The notes: generated from the sequence alone by a model not told the origin. A DNA stretch of 64,000 nt from Thermogemmatispora tikiterensis (GCF_003268475.1 NZ_MCIF01000002.1:3318478-3382477); one strand, 5' to 3'. Positions 34,841-44,316 are shown, numbered from the stretch's first letter. Made by a program: numbers and translations.

Positions 34841-36322
34841 CTACTGCTGGAGAGTGTGATTGATTACAGGCAGCGGGCTGCGCTGGAGCTGAGCACGGAG
34901 TCGATAGCTGATATGACAGGCGCAGGGCATGCTGCTGATCACTCCCGCCTTCAGAAACTGCAGGGCCTCGCGCGGGTCCGCCTTGCAGGGGGTGGTTTGC
35001 ACCTGCCCCAGGCCATAGCGCTCCAAGAGCAGCCGCACCCAGCGATAGAGCCGCTGTTGCCGCACCGCCGACGGACGATACTTGTGGGCCACCACCTCTG
35101 GCTCCAACTGACTGAGCAGGGGCCCCACCTGCTCCTCGGGCAAGCTCGCCCTGAGCACCCGCGGCATCTGCGGCGAGAAGCGCAGGATGTCCACGGTCAT
35201 CCGCTTGAGCCGCGGCCCCAGGATGTCGCGGATCTGGGCAAACAGCTCGTGGTAGGCCGCGCGGTAGCCTGCCACGGGAATGATCGGCCCCAGCCGGATC
35301 GTATGGTCCAGGGCCCCGTGGTCAATGGCCCAGGCCAGCCCACGCAGGCGCGCCTCCGGCGGGGCCCCGCCCGGTTCAAACTGCGCCGAGATCGCTGCCG
35401 GGTTCAGGCTGATCGCCACGAGCGCCAGCCGGCCAGCGAGCTGCAGGTAGGGTTCATAGACCCCCTTGGTCAGGAAGAACGAGACAATTCCACGCTCACT
35501 GGCCAGATCCAAGATGGTCTGTACCAGCGAGCCGCGCCCCTGCTCATCGACAAACCAGGGATCTTCCTCGACAGGGCCACCCAGTTCCGCCCAGTTGACC
35601 ACACTGCCCCGAGGCAGACGGTCCAGCTCGGGAATGACGTCTTCCAGATTGAGCGCCACGCTTTTCAGGCCCATGCCCTGCAGGCCGCGCAGATAACAAA
35701 AGCCGCATTCGACTGGACAGACGCCCTGCGCATAGTTGCCCCGCAGGAAGCCACGGATCGGCTCGGCCACGCGCTCCTCTTCTGGTGAGCGCGTGCCAGC
35801 GATCCAGGTCTGGCGCCCCCGGCGGTAAGCCACAATCGGGGTCCAGGCCCCGCAGGTGGTGCCAGCCCCGCCGACAAAGGGGGCAATGAATTGCGGGCGA
35901 CTCGCGCCGCCGCGACGGATCAGCAGCAGGAGACGGGCTTTGCGCTGGGCTTCGTCCTGCGCTGGCCAGAGCTGCCGATGCAGTGTCAGCACCTCGCGGG
36001 CCACCTCGCTTCGACTGCCGAGGCGCCGCAGATGGACGGCAGCGACTAGCGGAGCCAGCCGGGCCGCGGCAGCGCTCGCTTGCTCCTCTTCGTGCGGACT
36101 GTGGGCATGGAGGAGCAGGTGCGCCGGTCGCTGGGGGGCCAGCCGCTGGCGGTTGGAGAGCAGGCGCAGGGCCCGCTCACCCGCCACGCCCGTTGCGACT
36201 GCAGCATCCAGCGCCACCAGATCGATCTTAGCAAGTTGCCCCAGCATGGACGGCTCCCGGCCCCCATCCTTCTCCATAAACTTCGGCTGCATCTCACTCT
36301 TTTCCCAAGAAGGCTTCATCAT
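34841..36322 (-). CDS. Radical SAM enzyme, probable TcmP partner
   Basis: A 493-residue protein with the radical SAM cluster motif GVCPVECGFCYLRG (Cys about 202, 206 and 209 from the chosen start). It has a ~190-residue N-terminal region rich in Arg/Ala/Leu and a TIM-barrel-like remainder (SVVNWAELGGPVEEDPWFVD, IVSFFLTKGVYEP, LVAISLNPAAIS), resembling spore-photoproduct-lyase-like radical SAM proteins. These enzymes generate a 5'-deoxyadenosyl radical for difficult reactions. The start ATG at 36322 follows GAGGGA; a GTG 21 bases upstream is possible. A plausible promoter is TCGACT-18-TAGAAT (36432-36461). Adjacency to tcmP suggests joint action; the substrate is unknown, and DNA or RNA repair is only a guess. 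Confidence 0.85.
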   Translation of the reverse strand: MMKPSWEKSEMQPKFMEKDGGREPSMLGQLAKIDLVALDAAVATGVAGERALRLLSNRQRLAPQRPAHLLLHAHSPHEEEQASAAAARLAPLVAAVHLRRLGSRSEVAREVLTLHRQLWPAQDEAQRKARLLLLIRRGGASRPQFIAPFVGGAGTTCGAWTPIVAYRRGRQTWIAGTRSPEEERVAEPIRGFLRGNYAQGVCPVECGFCYLRGLQGMGLKSVALNLEDVIPELDRLPRGSVVNWAELGGPVEEDPWFVDEQGRGSLVQTILDLASERGIVSFFLTKGVYEPYLQLAGRLALVAISLNPAAISAQFEPGGAPPEARLRGLAWAIDHGALDHTIRLGPIIPVAGYRAAYHELFAQIRDILGPRLKRMTVDILRFSPQMPRVLRASLPEEQVGPLLSQLEPEVVAHKYRPSAVRQQRLYRWVRLLLERYGLGQVQTTPCKADPREALQFLKAGVISSMPCACHISYRLRAQLQRSPLPVINHTLQQ

Positions 36323-36431
36323 AGTTCCCTCTGTGGAACTCACACTTCATCGCTGTTCCCTTGATGGCTCCATACGACCAGGTACGCAGAGTGGCGCCAC
36401 AATGGAATTTTTGTTCGAGACTTATGCTTTA

Positions 36432-36461
36432 ATTCTATCCCTAGAAAATAAACGAAGTCGA
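36432..36461 (-). promoter_or_regulatory. Promoter candidate of the radical SAM gene
   Basis: Minus strand TCGACT (36456-36461), 18 bases, TAGAAT (36432-36437), about 110 bases before the ATG, in AT-rich sequence. Confidence 0.4.
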
Positions 36462-36546
36462 GAGAACAGAGACAACGGGCTAAAAAAGCACTTGCTGGCA
36501 CCCATCTGGCCCCCTGAACGCCCCCAGTTTCATCCCGGTTTCCATC

Positions 36547-36604
36547 TTGACAGACAGCCGCTCCATATGGTATCTAATCAATAAGCTAACGCAACCGGTT
36601 GCGT
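36547..36604 (+). promoter_or_regulatory. Promoter and LacI-type operator of the sugar locus
   Basis: TTGACA (36547-36552), 18 bases, TATCTA (36571-36576). The perfect 16-bp palindrome ACGCAACCGGTTGCGT follows at 36589-36604, over the expected start region. CGCAACCGGTTGCG is a classic LacI/GalR-family operator, so the adjacent regulator very probably represses its own promoter. Confidence 0.85.
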
Positions 36605-36700
36605 AGACAAAGTAACCGGAGAGAAGCAGTCAGGGCGGCGGATCGCAGTGCAGCGATCGGCCAGACGAGCGATGAGGAGACTGCGGTCAGGGGGTCTCTG

Positions 36701-37840
36701 ATGACCACACAGGAGCAGCACAAGGCAAGCGCCGGCCCGAACGAGCCGCAACAGTCAGGGGAGCAGCTCAGGCAGATGCTTCCCGAGCTGAACACTGCGC
36801 GGCCCACGATTGCAGAGATTGCCCGGCGGGCGGGCGTCAACAAATCCACGGTCTCGCGTGCCCTGCGAGATGATCCCTCGATTCCGCAGGCCACACGCCA
36901 GCGCATTCAGGACCTGGCCGCGCAGCTCAACTACGTGCCCAACGCCAGCGCGCGCCACCTCAACCACGCGCGCACTGACACCATCGCCCTGGTCTCACGT
37001 GCCCTTAACCTCGACACCGGTGCTGGCAGCGCCGACCCCTTTCTGGTCGAGCTGCTCGCCGGCATTGCCGATGAGGCTGCCAGTCATCACTTCGACGTTC
37101 TCCTGGTGCGAGCTGAAGAGGGGGAGCGGGAACTAGGTGTCTATCAGCGCATTCTGGGAGGACGGCACGCCGACGGCGTGATTCTTACTGACCTGCGCCC
37201 GAACGACCATCGCCTCGCCTATCTGTGCCGTCACCGCTATCCCCACGTGCTTTTCGGTCGCTCCGCTGAAGATCTGGCTGAGGCCCGCCTCTATCCCTAT
37301 CCCTGGGCCGAAGTCGACAACCGCAGTGGGGCCAGAATCGGCACCGAGCATCTCATCGGTTTAGGTCATCGGCGCATCGCCTTCATCGGCGGAGGCGATA
37401 CCTATCACTGGGAGCGCGATCGACGTGCCGGCTACCGCGAGGCCCTGGCGCGGGCCAATCTGCCCTACGACCCACGCCTGTGTATTCCAAGCGGCATCTC
37501 CCAGAAAGACGGCTACCTTCTCACCCAGCAACTACTCTCCTGGGAAGAGCCACCAACAGCCATCTTTGCCATTAGCGATGTGCTCGCCGTCGGTGTAATG
37601 CGGGCCGCCCTTGATGCCGGAGTCCAGGTCGGACCCGCTTTCTCAGTGATTGGCTTTGACGGTCTCGGGCTTGGCTCCTACTTAACCCCCCCGCTCACGA
37701 CCTTACGCCAGCCCATCAACGAGGTAGGGCGCATCCTGGTGCAACTACTGTGCGCCGTCCTGCGCGGTACCCCGCCGGAAGAGCCACACGTCTTTCTACA
37801 ACCAGAGCTGATAGTGCGCGCCTCGACGCGCGGTTACTAA
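36701..37840 (+). CDS. LacI-family transcriptional regulator
   Basis: A 379-residue repressor. Seen: HTH at about 33-55 (TIAEIARRAGVNKSTVSRALRD), hinge helix region NYVPNASARHLNHART, and a periplasmic-binding-protein-like sugar sensor (TDTIALVSR, ADGVILTDLR, HLIGLGHRRIAFIGGG, TAIFAISDVLAVGVMRA, FDGLGLGSYLTPPLTTLRQP), complete to the C-terminus. The start ATG at 36701 follows AGGGGG; the frame extends to 36599 through the operator and is rejected. A ~30-residue polar tail precedes the HTH. It is the first gene of a sugar locus and probably controls it through the palindrome at 36589. Confidence 0.95.
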   Translation: MTTQEQHKASAGPNEPQQSGEQLRQMLPELNTARPTIAEIARRAGVNKSTVSRALRDDPSIPQATRQRIQDLAAQLNYVPNASARHLNHARTDTIALVSRALNLDTGAGSADPFLVELLAGIADEAASHHFDVLLVRAEEGERELGVYQRILGGRHADGVILTDLRPNDHRLAYLCRHRYPHVLFGRSAEDLAEARLYPYPWAEVDNRSGARIGTEHLIGLGHRRIAFIGGGDTYHWERDRRAGYREALARANLPYDPRLCIPSGISQKDGYLLTQQLLSWEEPPTAIFAISDVLAVGVMRAALDAGVQVGPAFSVIGFDGLGLGSYLTPPLTTLRQPINEVGRILVQLLCAVLRGTPPEEPHVFLQPELIVRASTRGY

Positions 37841-37934
37841 CCAATAATAGCCGCAGCGCTAGAGCGCAGCTGTCTTCCTTGCATTTGGAAGTCAGAGCAG
37901 CCAGACCAGTATTGCCGAAGAGGAGAAAGGAACC

Positions 37935-40454
37935 GTGTACGAAGAGCAGCAAGATGGTCCAGCCCTGCAGACGCATCCCGACGGGAAGCGTTACTATGCC
38001 CTCAGCGGCAGGCGCCTCTATACCATCGCCACCTTAGAGGGTCGCTTTCCCGACGTGGGCTGGCACCAGCCAGGCGAGATGGGTGGTTTGTGGGCCCCGC
38101 CGATCAAACTACTCGACGGCTACTGGTTTGCGCTGCGCCTGCCTGGAAGCGAGGAAGCGCTCTGGCTCACCGCGCCCGAGCGCTGGCAATGGAGCGCCGC
38201 GGGTGTAACCTTCAGCTATACTCTCCCGGCGCTAAGCCTCGCCGTCGAGCGACGCGAATGGATTGTGCCCGATGAAAGTGCCCTGGTCATCCAATTGACC
38301 TTGAGAGCACTACCTGGTTCAGATCATCCGAGCCAGCAACAGGCCCGGCCCCGAGAGGCCAGGGCCAGCAAGGCGGAGCCAGACCTGAGAGAGGCTGCGG
38401 TCAGCGAAGTGCTCTGTGGCCTGGTGGTACGCAGCGATTTACACGGCGCCTGGATGGCCGAGGAACGCCTCGGCTGGCACGACGGAGAAGACCTGGCCGA
38501 GTATGATGAGAAGCTGGCCGCCGTCGTGCTGCGCGACGCGCTCCACCCTACGTGGACGGCCTGCGTGGGAGCCACAGTCGCTCCCGTTGCCTGGCAGGTA
38601 GGCAACTCCATCTGGGGGCCGGAGCGCACCGGCGGACGCGGCACCGGCGCCGCGCTCTGGTATCGCTGCCAGATCTCCTCCGCCGGCGCCGCGCAGCTCA
38701 GCTTTCTCATCACCGGCCCCGCGCGCAGCGCGGGGTCGGCTGCCGACCTCTTCGCCCGCCTGACGCGTGGGGGACTCGTCTTAGGCGGCCTGACGCCTGT
38801 GCTCGTCGAAGCTCAGCACCGCGCCCAGGCTGAGTCTCGCTCCCCCTTCGAGCACTGCGTTCTTTCCTCGCCCGATCTGGCTTTCAATGAGGTCTTCGCC
38901 TGGTCTAAGGCCAATACCGCCCGCCTCCTGCTGGAGGTGCCAGGCATCGGCGCCGGTCTGATGGCCGGCCTGCCCGACTTCCCCTGGTGGTTTGGCTGCG
39001 ATACGGCCTATGGAGTGTTGCCACTGCTCCCCATCGGGCAGACCAAGGCTGCCGTGCTTAGCCTGCGCACCCTGGCCGCCTTCGGTGAACGCTGCGACCC
39101 TCACGGCGCCGTGCCTCATGAAGTGCTCCCCTATGGCCAGCTCTGGGCAAGCGGCAACCTGGTGGAGCTGCCGCTCTTCGTGCGCGCACTCTACCATACC
39201 TACTGCTGGACTGGGGACCAGGGCCTGCTGAGAGAGCTGTTCCCCTTCTGTCTACAGGCCCTGCGCGCCTGGCCGCTGGCCGACTGCGACCGGCGCGCTA
39301 CCCCGGTCCCCCACGGCAAAAGCATCGTAGAGACGCCGGAGATGGCCAGCGAGGAGGTGCAGGCGCTGGATGTGGCCGCCTACCTGGCCGAGGCTCTGGA
39401 TTGCCTCGCTACCCTGGCCACTGAACTGGACGACCCCGGGTTGGCCACCGACCTGCGCCAGCGCGCCGCGCAGACTCGCGCCCATGTGCGCGACGCCTGG
39501 TGGGTGCCACACGAGGGCCTCTTCGGCGATCTCTACGCCTCCCCCCACAGTCTGCGCCAGCACCAGATCCTGTTGCAGACCCGTGCCGAGGAGGCCTCCC
39601 GCGCCTCAGAGGAGGGTGAGGCCCAGGCCCTTCAGGAAGCGGCAGCCGCTCTGGAAGAGGCTCTCCAGGAACAGCTCGCCTCCTCCGGTTCCAGCCGCGC
39701 CCAGGCCGAGGAGGCTCCTCGCCCCTGGCTGCTGTACCACATGGTCCAGGCGCTGGCTCTAGACGCCGGCCTGCCCTCGCTGACTCAGGCAAGCTCACTG
39801 CTGGCCCGCCTCCAGACACCCGAGTGGCAGGAAGCCTGCGGCCTGGTCCTCAATGCCCGGCGCAACCGAGCGGTCATGACTTTACCGTCAGGCGCCCTGG
39901 CAGTCGGCGCGGCTCGCTACGGTCACGCTGATCAGGCCCTGGCCTGGATGCAGCGCATGAGTACCGCCTTCGGCCTGGCCTCACCTGGGACGCTGAGCGA
40001 GTACGCTCCCGACGGGGGCTGCTTCTTGCAACTCTGGTCAAGTTACGGCATCGTCTGGCCCGTCGTACACTATTTCTTCGGCCTCCGCCCCGAGGTGGCC
40101 AAACGCCGTCTACTCTGTATCCCCCAGCCCCCCAGTAGCTGGCCCCGGGCTGCCCTGCGCCGCATCCCTCTGGCTTCGGCATCTCTCGATGTCGAGCTGA
40201 CCGTAGAACAGGATAGCCTGCAGGTGCAGCTCACGATTAGTGAACCGGACTGGGAGCTGCTGCCCGGCCTGGCACTGCTTCCCAACCAGCGTATCTGCGA
40301 GGCTCGTCTGAACGGCAGACCGGTAACACTCCACCCGGTCCAGCTCACCGGGTTCGAGGAGCGCACTATCTGGCTCGCTCCGGCCTTGCAGCAGACCACT
40401 GCCTATGAGCTGCTGGTGCGCTGGTCCCCTTCCGCCATCACGGCTGGTCCATAG
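37935..40454 (+). CDS. Large glycoside hydrolase-like protein, six-hairpin type
   Basis: An 839-residue protein. The N-terminal ~280 residues are beta-rich (FPDVGWHQPGEMGGLWAPPIKLLDGYWF as GEMGGLWAPPIKLLDGYWF). The middle is helical, with GLPDFPWWFGCDTAYGVLPLLPIGQ, resembling the FGRDT region of amylo-alpha-1,6-glucosidase-type (alpha/alpha)6 enzymes, and LVELPLFVRALYHTYCWTGD. LWSSYGIVWPVVHYFFGLRP precedes a C-terminal beta domain (about 720-839). The start is a GTG with AAAGGA seven bases upstream. I cannot assign a GH family number or substrate. An insert of Glu/Ala-rich sequence at about 550-600 looks like a linker. It follows the LacI gene by 94 bases in the same locus. Confidence 0.72.
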   Translation: MYEEQQDGPALQTHPDGKRYYALSGRRLYTIATLEGRFPDVGWHQPGEMGGLWAPPIKLLDGYWFALRLPGSEEALWLTAPERWQWSAAGVTFSYTLPALSLAVERREWIVPDESALVIQLTLRALPGSDHPSQQQARPREARASKAEPDLREAAVSEVLCGLVVRSDLHGAWMAEERLGWHDGEDLAEYDEKLAAVVLRDALHPTWTACVGATVAPVAWQVGNSIWGPERTGGRGTGAALWYRCQISSAGAAQLSFLITGPARSAGSAADLFARLTRGGLVLGGLTPVLVEAQHRAQAESRSPFEHCVLSSPDLAFNEVFAWSKANTARLLLEVPGIGAGLMAGLPDFPWWFGCDTAYGVLPLLPIGQTKAAVLSLRTLAAFGERCDPHGAVPHEVLPYGQLWASGNLVELPLFVRALYHTYCWTGDQGLLRELFPFCLQALRAWPLADCDRRATPVPHGKSIVETPEMASEEVQALDVAAYLAEALDCLATLATELDDPGLATDLRQRAAQTRAHVRDAWWVPHEGLFGDLYASPHSLRQHQILLQTRAEEASRASEEGEAQALQEAAAALEEALQEQLASSGSSRAQAEEAPRPWLLYHMVQALALDAGLPSLTQASSLLARLQTPEWQEACGLVLNARRNRAVMTLPSGALAVGAARYGHADQALAWMQRMSTAFGLASPGTLSEYAPDGGCFLQLWSSYGIVWPVVHYFFGLRPEVAKRRLLCIPQPPSSWPRAALRRIPLASASLDVELTVEQDSLQVQLTISEPDWELLPGLALLPNQRICEARLNGRPVTLHPVQLTGFEERTIWLAPALQQTTAYELLVRWSPSAITAGP

Positions 40455-40522
40455 GAGGTGAGCCTGAGCTAGTCTGTGTCTCAATTACTCGTTGTTTCTA
40501 ATCAATTATCTTTACTCGATCT

Positions 40523-40570
40523 TTCTTGCAATGATGCAAGAATTACAAGAGGAGTAACGACGGCACTCCT
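40523..40570 (+). promoter_or_regulatory. Inverted repeats upstream of the sugar-binding gene
   Basis: TTCTTGCA-ATGA-TGCAAGAA (40523-40542) is a perfect 8-bp inverted repeat of operator size. A second one, AGGAGT-ACTCCT (40550-40555 and 40565-40570), follows. They lie about 200 bases before the lipoprotein ATG, in an AT-rich patch (40480-40545) that may hold a second promoter. The first differs from the CGCAACCGGTTGCG site. Confidence 0.55.
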
Positions 40571-40743
40571 ACTTGACTTGTCGCTCTGTCCATACCCAGC
40601 CCCGTCAGATGCAGCCGGGCAGGCCGTGGCACGGCTGGCAGGCGCTCACCCAGCCCCCTGCGCCCACAGAACCGCGCCGCCCACGCTGGTCTGGCAGAGG
40701 GATCGGTAGAGTAGCCGATAAGAGCAAACAAAGGAGTTCAATC

Positions 40744-42132
40744 ATGTCAGGTACGACAAGAAAGAGGAGCTTCTGGAGTATTTTGATGGCCCTCACCCTC
40801 GTGGCCCTCCTTACTGCCTGCGGTGGCAGCAGCAGCAGTAGCGGAGGCACGACCAGTGGGGCCAGCCCCAGCGCTACGGGGCCGAAAAACGCTCTTGTGC
40901 GCTGTCCGAGCAACACCAATACCACCGCGGCCAGCCCTGAGACCGGTCAGATTCATCTGGTGGTCGCTGGCTGGGCCTCCACGCCAGCGGAGGATGCCCT
41001 TGTCAAGCAGGGTCTGCAGAATTTTGAGAAGCTGCATCCCAACGTGACCGTGACCTGGACGCCCATCCCTGGCGACTACGCCACCAAGATGCGCGCCAAC
41101 GTTGCCAGCGGCAACGTGCCTGATGTCTTCTATCTACAGCCGCCGATGGCCCAGGAGTATATCCCCGCCGGCAAGCTGCTCAATCTCAGCCCCTATATGG
41201 CACGCGACCATGTCTCGCCTTCGACCTACTATCCGTCGCTGATGCAGGACTTCGACTGCGCCGACGGCACGGTCTTTGGCATTCCCAAGGACTGGAACTC
41301 GCTTGGCCTGTTCTATAACAAGACGCTCTTCCAGCAGGCCGGACTTGGCGATCCCTCCAACTGGACCTGGGATGACCTGAAGAATGCCGCCCAGAAGCTG
41401 ACGAAGCGCGGCAGCAGCCCGGCCAATAGCGTCTATGGTATCGCCCTGCCCGCCGATGCCTCGCGCTGGGGAGCCTTCCTCTTCGCCAACGGCGGTCAGA
41501 TGGTCTCTGCTGACGGAAAGCAAGCCCTCTTTAACAGTCAGGCCGGCATCCAGGCGGCGGAGTTCTACACCTCCTTCGAGCTGAACCATACCGGAGTCAT
41601 GCCCGGCGACGTTGGTGCCAGCTGGGACGGCGATGCCTTCGGCAAGCAGCAGGTGGCGATGACGCTGGAAGGCGGCTGGATGATCCCCTTCCTGGCCCAA
41701 AACTATCCCAAGGTCCAATACGGCATCGCGCCGCTTCCCATCGGACCGAGCGGCAAGCGGGGCAACCTGCTCTACACCAACGCCTGGGCCGCCTACTCTG
41801 GCACAAAGTACCCTGGCATGGCCTGGGAGCTGATCAAGTATATGACCGGCGCCGACTATCAGACGCAGGTGCTGCATGACGGTTTCGCCCTCCCAACCCT
41901 GACCTCGCTGGCCAACGACTCCTACTTCCAGCAGAATCCAGGGGTCAAGGTGTTGCAGGATGGGGCTGCCTATGGTCAGCCTGACTTCTACGGCGTGGCC
42001 GATACCGAGATCCACAACGATGTGAGCAACGCCCTGCAGTCCATCATGCTCGGCAAGCAGTCGGCTACCGACGCTCTCAATGCGGCAGCCCAGAAGGTCA
42101 ATACCTGGATACAGCAAAACGTCGCACCCTAG
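40744..42132 (+). CDS. Sugar ABC transporter substrate-binding lipoprotein
   Basis: A 462-residue family 1 extracellular solute-binding protein (MalE-like). Seen: signal peptide with lipobox LLTAC (lipidated Cys about 23), a Ser/Gly/Thr linker, then HLVVAGWASTPAEDALVKQGLQNFEKLHPNVTVTW (start of domain), VPDVFYLQPPMAQEY, VFGIPKDWNSLGLFYNKTLFQQAGL, the hallmark ligand-cleft region, and EGGWMIPFLAQNYP. AAAGGAG lies 8 bases before the ATG. It is followed by a GC-rich hairpin and two permeases. The substrate is an oligosaccharide by context (two glycosidases). Confidence 0.95.
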   Translation: MSGTTRKRSFWSILMALTLVALLTACGGSSSSSGGTTSGASPSATGPKNALVRCPSNTNTTAASPETGQIHLVVAGWASTPAEDALVKQGLQNFEKLHPNVTVTWTPIPGDYATKMRANVASGNVPDVFYLQPPMAQEYIPAGKLLNLSPYMARDHVSPSTYYPSLMQDFDCADGTVFGIPKDWNSLGLFYNKTLFQQAGLGDPSNWTWDDLKNAAQKLTKRGSSPANSVYGIALPADASRWGAFLFANGGQMVSADGKQALFNSQAGIQAAEFYTSFELNHTGVMPGDVGASWDGDAFGKQQVAMTLEGGWMIPFLAQNYPKVQYGIAPLPIGPSGKRGNLLYTNAWAAYSGTKYPGMAWELIKYMTGADYQTQVLHDGFALPTLTSLANDSYFQQNPGVKVLQDGAAYGQPDFYGVADTEIHNDVSNALQSIMLGKQSATDALNAAAQKVNTWIQQNVAP

Positions 42133-42139
42133 CCCTGGC

Positions 42140-42167
42140 CGCTCGCGCCTGCACCCGAGCGCGAGCG
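42140..42167 (+). terminator. GC-rich hairpin after the binding-protein gene
   Basis: CGCTCGCG (42140-42147) and CGCGAGCG (42160-42167) with a 12-base loop, 8 bases after the stop codon, no T-run. In binding-protein operons such intercistronic hairpins protect the upstream message and lower permease expression. Confidence 0.65.
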
Positions 42168-42336
42168 CTCTGATCCTGTAGAGAAACAGGAGAGCGGGGG
42201 CAGCCAGGGAGGGTCGGTCAGACGAGAGCCACCTCGCTCTCGCTCGCTCTGGCCATACCCTGGTCCTTCGCTCTCCTGGCTCCTGCTTGAGAGCCACGTC
42301 CATTTATCTGGTCTGCAAGATAAAGGAGCCTTGACT

Positions 42337-43299
42337 ATGCAACTGGCAGCAAGCAAAGCTCGTCCGGGCGGCCCTCCCGGGACGCGCCGCGGTCTGCCTT
42401 TCAAGATCAATCGGCGCAGGCTGACAGAGACCCTGACAGCCTACACCTTCCTGGCCCCCTACCTCTTTGTTCTGATCGTCTTCACGCTGATCGCCGTCGT
42501 GACGGCGCTCACTCTGAGCTTCTTCTACGTCGACTTTGGCTTTACCACTCCGATCTTCTACGGCTTCCGCAATTACCTGAATATCTGGTACGACCTGACT
42601 CACGATGGCGACTTCGCTGTTGGTCTACGCAACTGCGTCGAGTACACGATTGGCGTCGTAACTCTTCAGACGATTCTGGCACTCTTTCTGGCCCTTCTGC
42701 TCAACCAGAAAGTGCGCGGACGGGGCTTCTTCCGTACCGTCTTCTACCTGCCGGCCATGACCTCGTCAGTGGCCATCTCATTGATCTTCTACTGGCTCTA
42801 CCAACCCCAGGGGGGCATCAACTATGTGCTCTCGCTGCTGCACATCCAGGGGCCGGCCTGGCTGGAAAATCCCTCTACAGCCCTGCTCGCCATTATGCTG
42901 CTCAACATCTGGACCACAGCCCCAACTTTCATGTTGATGTATCTGGCAGCCCTGCAGGATATCCCTTCAACACTCTACGAGGCCGCCCGCGTCGATGGGG
43001 CCAATAGCTGGCAGATGCTCTGGAAGATCACTGTGCCCCTCCTGCGTCCGACCACTTTCGCTGTGGTAGCCCTTGGCTCCATTGGGGCCTTCCAGATGTT
43101 CGACCAGGCCTTCGTGATGGAGGGCGCCAGCGGGGCCCCGCTACGCTCAACCCTGACGGCGGCAATGGTCATTTATGATACGGCCTTCCAAAAGTCGCTG
43201 ATGGGCCTGGCCTGCGCTCAAGCCTTTGTGCTCTTCATCATTATCTTCGCAGTGACACTGCTCCAGAAGCGTTACATCGACGTCAACATCCAATACTAA
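42337..43299 (+). CDS. Sugar ABC transporter permease, MalF type
   Basis: A 320-residue BPD_transp_1 permease with six TM helices. Seen: TM1 AYTFLAPYLFVLIVFTLIAV, and the cytoplasmic EAA loop YEAARVDGANSWQMLWKITVPLLRP (EAA---G--------I-LP pattern) that contacts the ATPase. A basic N-terminal tail of about 35 residues precedes TM1. AAGGAG lies 8 bases before the ATG. It forms a heterodimer with the next gene's product. No ATP-binding gene lies in this locus, so a shared MsmK/MalK-type ATPase must come from elsewhere. Confidence 0.94.
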   Translation: MQLAASKARPGGPPGTRRGLPFKINRRRLTETLTAYTFLAPYLFVLIVFTLIAVVTALTLSFFYVDFGFTTPIFYGFRNYLNIWYDLTHDGDFAVGLRNCVEYTIGVVTLQTILALFLALLLNQKVRGRGFFRTVFYLPAMTSSVAISLIFYWLYQPQGGINYVLSLLHIQGPAWLENPSTALLAIMLLNIWTTAPTFMLMYLAALQDIPSTLYEAARVDGANSWQMLWKITVPLLRPTTFAVVALGSIGAFQMFDQAFVMEGASGAPLRSTLTAAMVIYDTAFQKSLMGLACAQAFVLFIIIFAVTLLQKRYIDVNIQY

Positions 43300-43407
43300 T
43301 GGGCAGTGGCCAGATTGTCAGGTGAGCAGAAACATAGACAGGTAGAGAGGTAAACGAGGCAGACCGCGCCTGGTCTGTCTATCAAGCAAGAGAGAGGAGT
43401 ACGAGCT

Positions 43408-44316
43408 ATGAGCACAATTGGAGGCGTAGCCCGAGTGGAAAAGGCGCATCTGCCGTCAGTTGCCGTCTCCATGCGGCGTCGGCCCCCACTGCCATTGTCG
43501 CCGAGTCGTATATTGCTCTATGTTGTGCTGGCCGGCTATGGGCTATTCTCGCTGGCCCCCTTCCTGTTCGCCTTCTCATCTTCATTCAAGACCTACGCAC
43601 AGGTGCTCTCGTGGCCACCGAGCCTTTTGCCCAACCCGGCCACCCTTGACAACTACCGCTTCATCCTGAGCGGGGCCCAGCTCTTCCCGCGCTATATTCT
43701 GAACTCGATCATCTACGCCGGCGCAGTGACGGTCCTCAATGTCTTGCTGGCCTCAATGGCCGGCTACGCCTTTGGGCGTATGGAATTTCCCGGGAAAAAC
43801 TTCTTTTACCTGCTGACGCTGGCGGTCCTGATGATCCCCTCACAGCTCATTCTGATCCCGAAGTTTCTGGTGGCCTATACGTTGCACTTGACCGATAACT
43901 ATGGCGGATTGATTGTGCCAGCGATGGTCACGCCCACTTCGGTCTTCCTGATGACGCAGTTTCTCAAGACGCTGCCACGCGAGTTAGAGGAGGCGGCGCT
44001 GATCGACGGCTGTTCTCGTTTTCGTGCCTTTTGGCAGATCATTTTCCCCCTGGTCCGACCAGCAGTCACAGTAGTCGCGCTATTATCGTTCCAGGGGGCC
44101 TGGAATGAGTTCCTCTGGCCACTGATCGTAATGTCCCACCAGGAGAACTATACGTTGACGGTGGGCCTGGCCTTCTTCAAAGGCAACTATGTGACCCAGT
44201 ACAATCTGGTGCTGGCGGGCGCGATGATCTCGATTGCCCCGCTGGTGATCATTTTCTTCATTTTCCAGCGCTACTTTATCCAGGGTCTGTCTACGTCGGG
44301 CCTGGCCGGCAGATAG
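43408..44316 (+). CDS. Sugar ABC transporter permease, MalG type
   Basis: A 302-residue partner permease. Seen: TM1 (ILLYVVLAGYGLFSLAPFLFAF), the substituted ASxKT-like region FSSSFKTYAQVL after TM1, and the EAA loop EEAALIDGCSRFRAFWQIIFPLVRP. The C-terminus IFQRYFIQGLSTSGLAG is typical of MalG-type subunits. GAGAGGAG lies 8 bases upstream of the ATG. It follows the first permease by 108 bases and precedes a glycosidase by 41. Confidence 0.94.
   Translation: MSTIGGVARVEKAHLPSVAVSMRRRPPLPLSPSRILLYVVLAGYGLFSLAPFLFAFSSSFKTYAQVLSWPPSLLPNPATLDNYRFILSGAQLFPRYILNSIIYAGAVTVLNVLLASMAGYAFGRMEFPGKNFFYLLTLAVLMIPSQLILIPKFLVAYTLHLTDNYGGLIVPAMVTPTSVFLMTQFLKTLPRELEEAALIDGCSRFRAFWQIIFPLVRPAVTVVALLSFQGAWNEFLWPLIVMSHQENYTLTVGLAFFKGNYVTQYNLVLAGAMISIAPLVIIFFIFQRYFIQGLSTSGLAGR

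Noticed and set aside
34796-35788. 330-codon plus-strand open frame
   Set aside because: Antisense to the radical SAM gene; the start overlaps the tcmP promoter and no domain is visible.
41134-42303. 389-codon minus-strand open frame
   Set aside because: Antisense to the sugar-binding lipoprotein gene with its lipobox and domain motifs.
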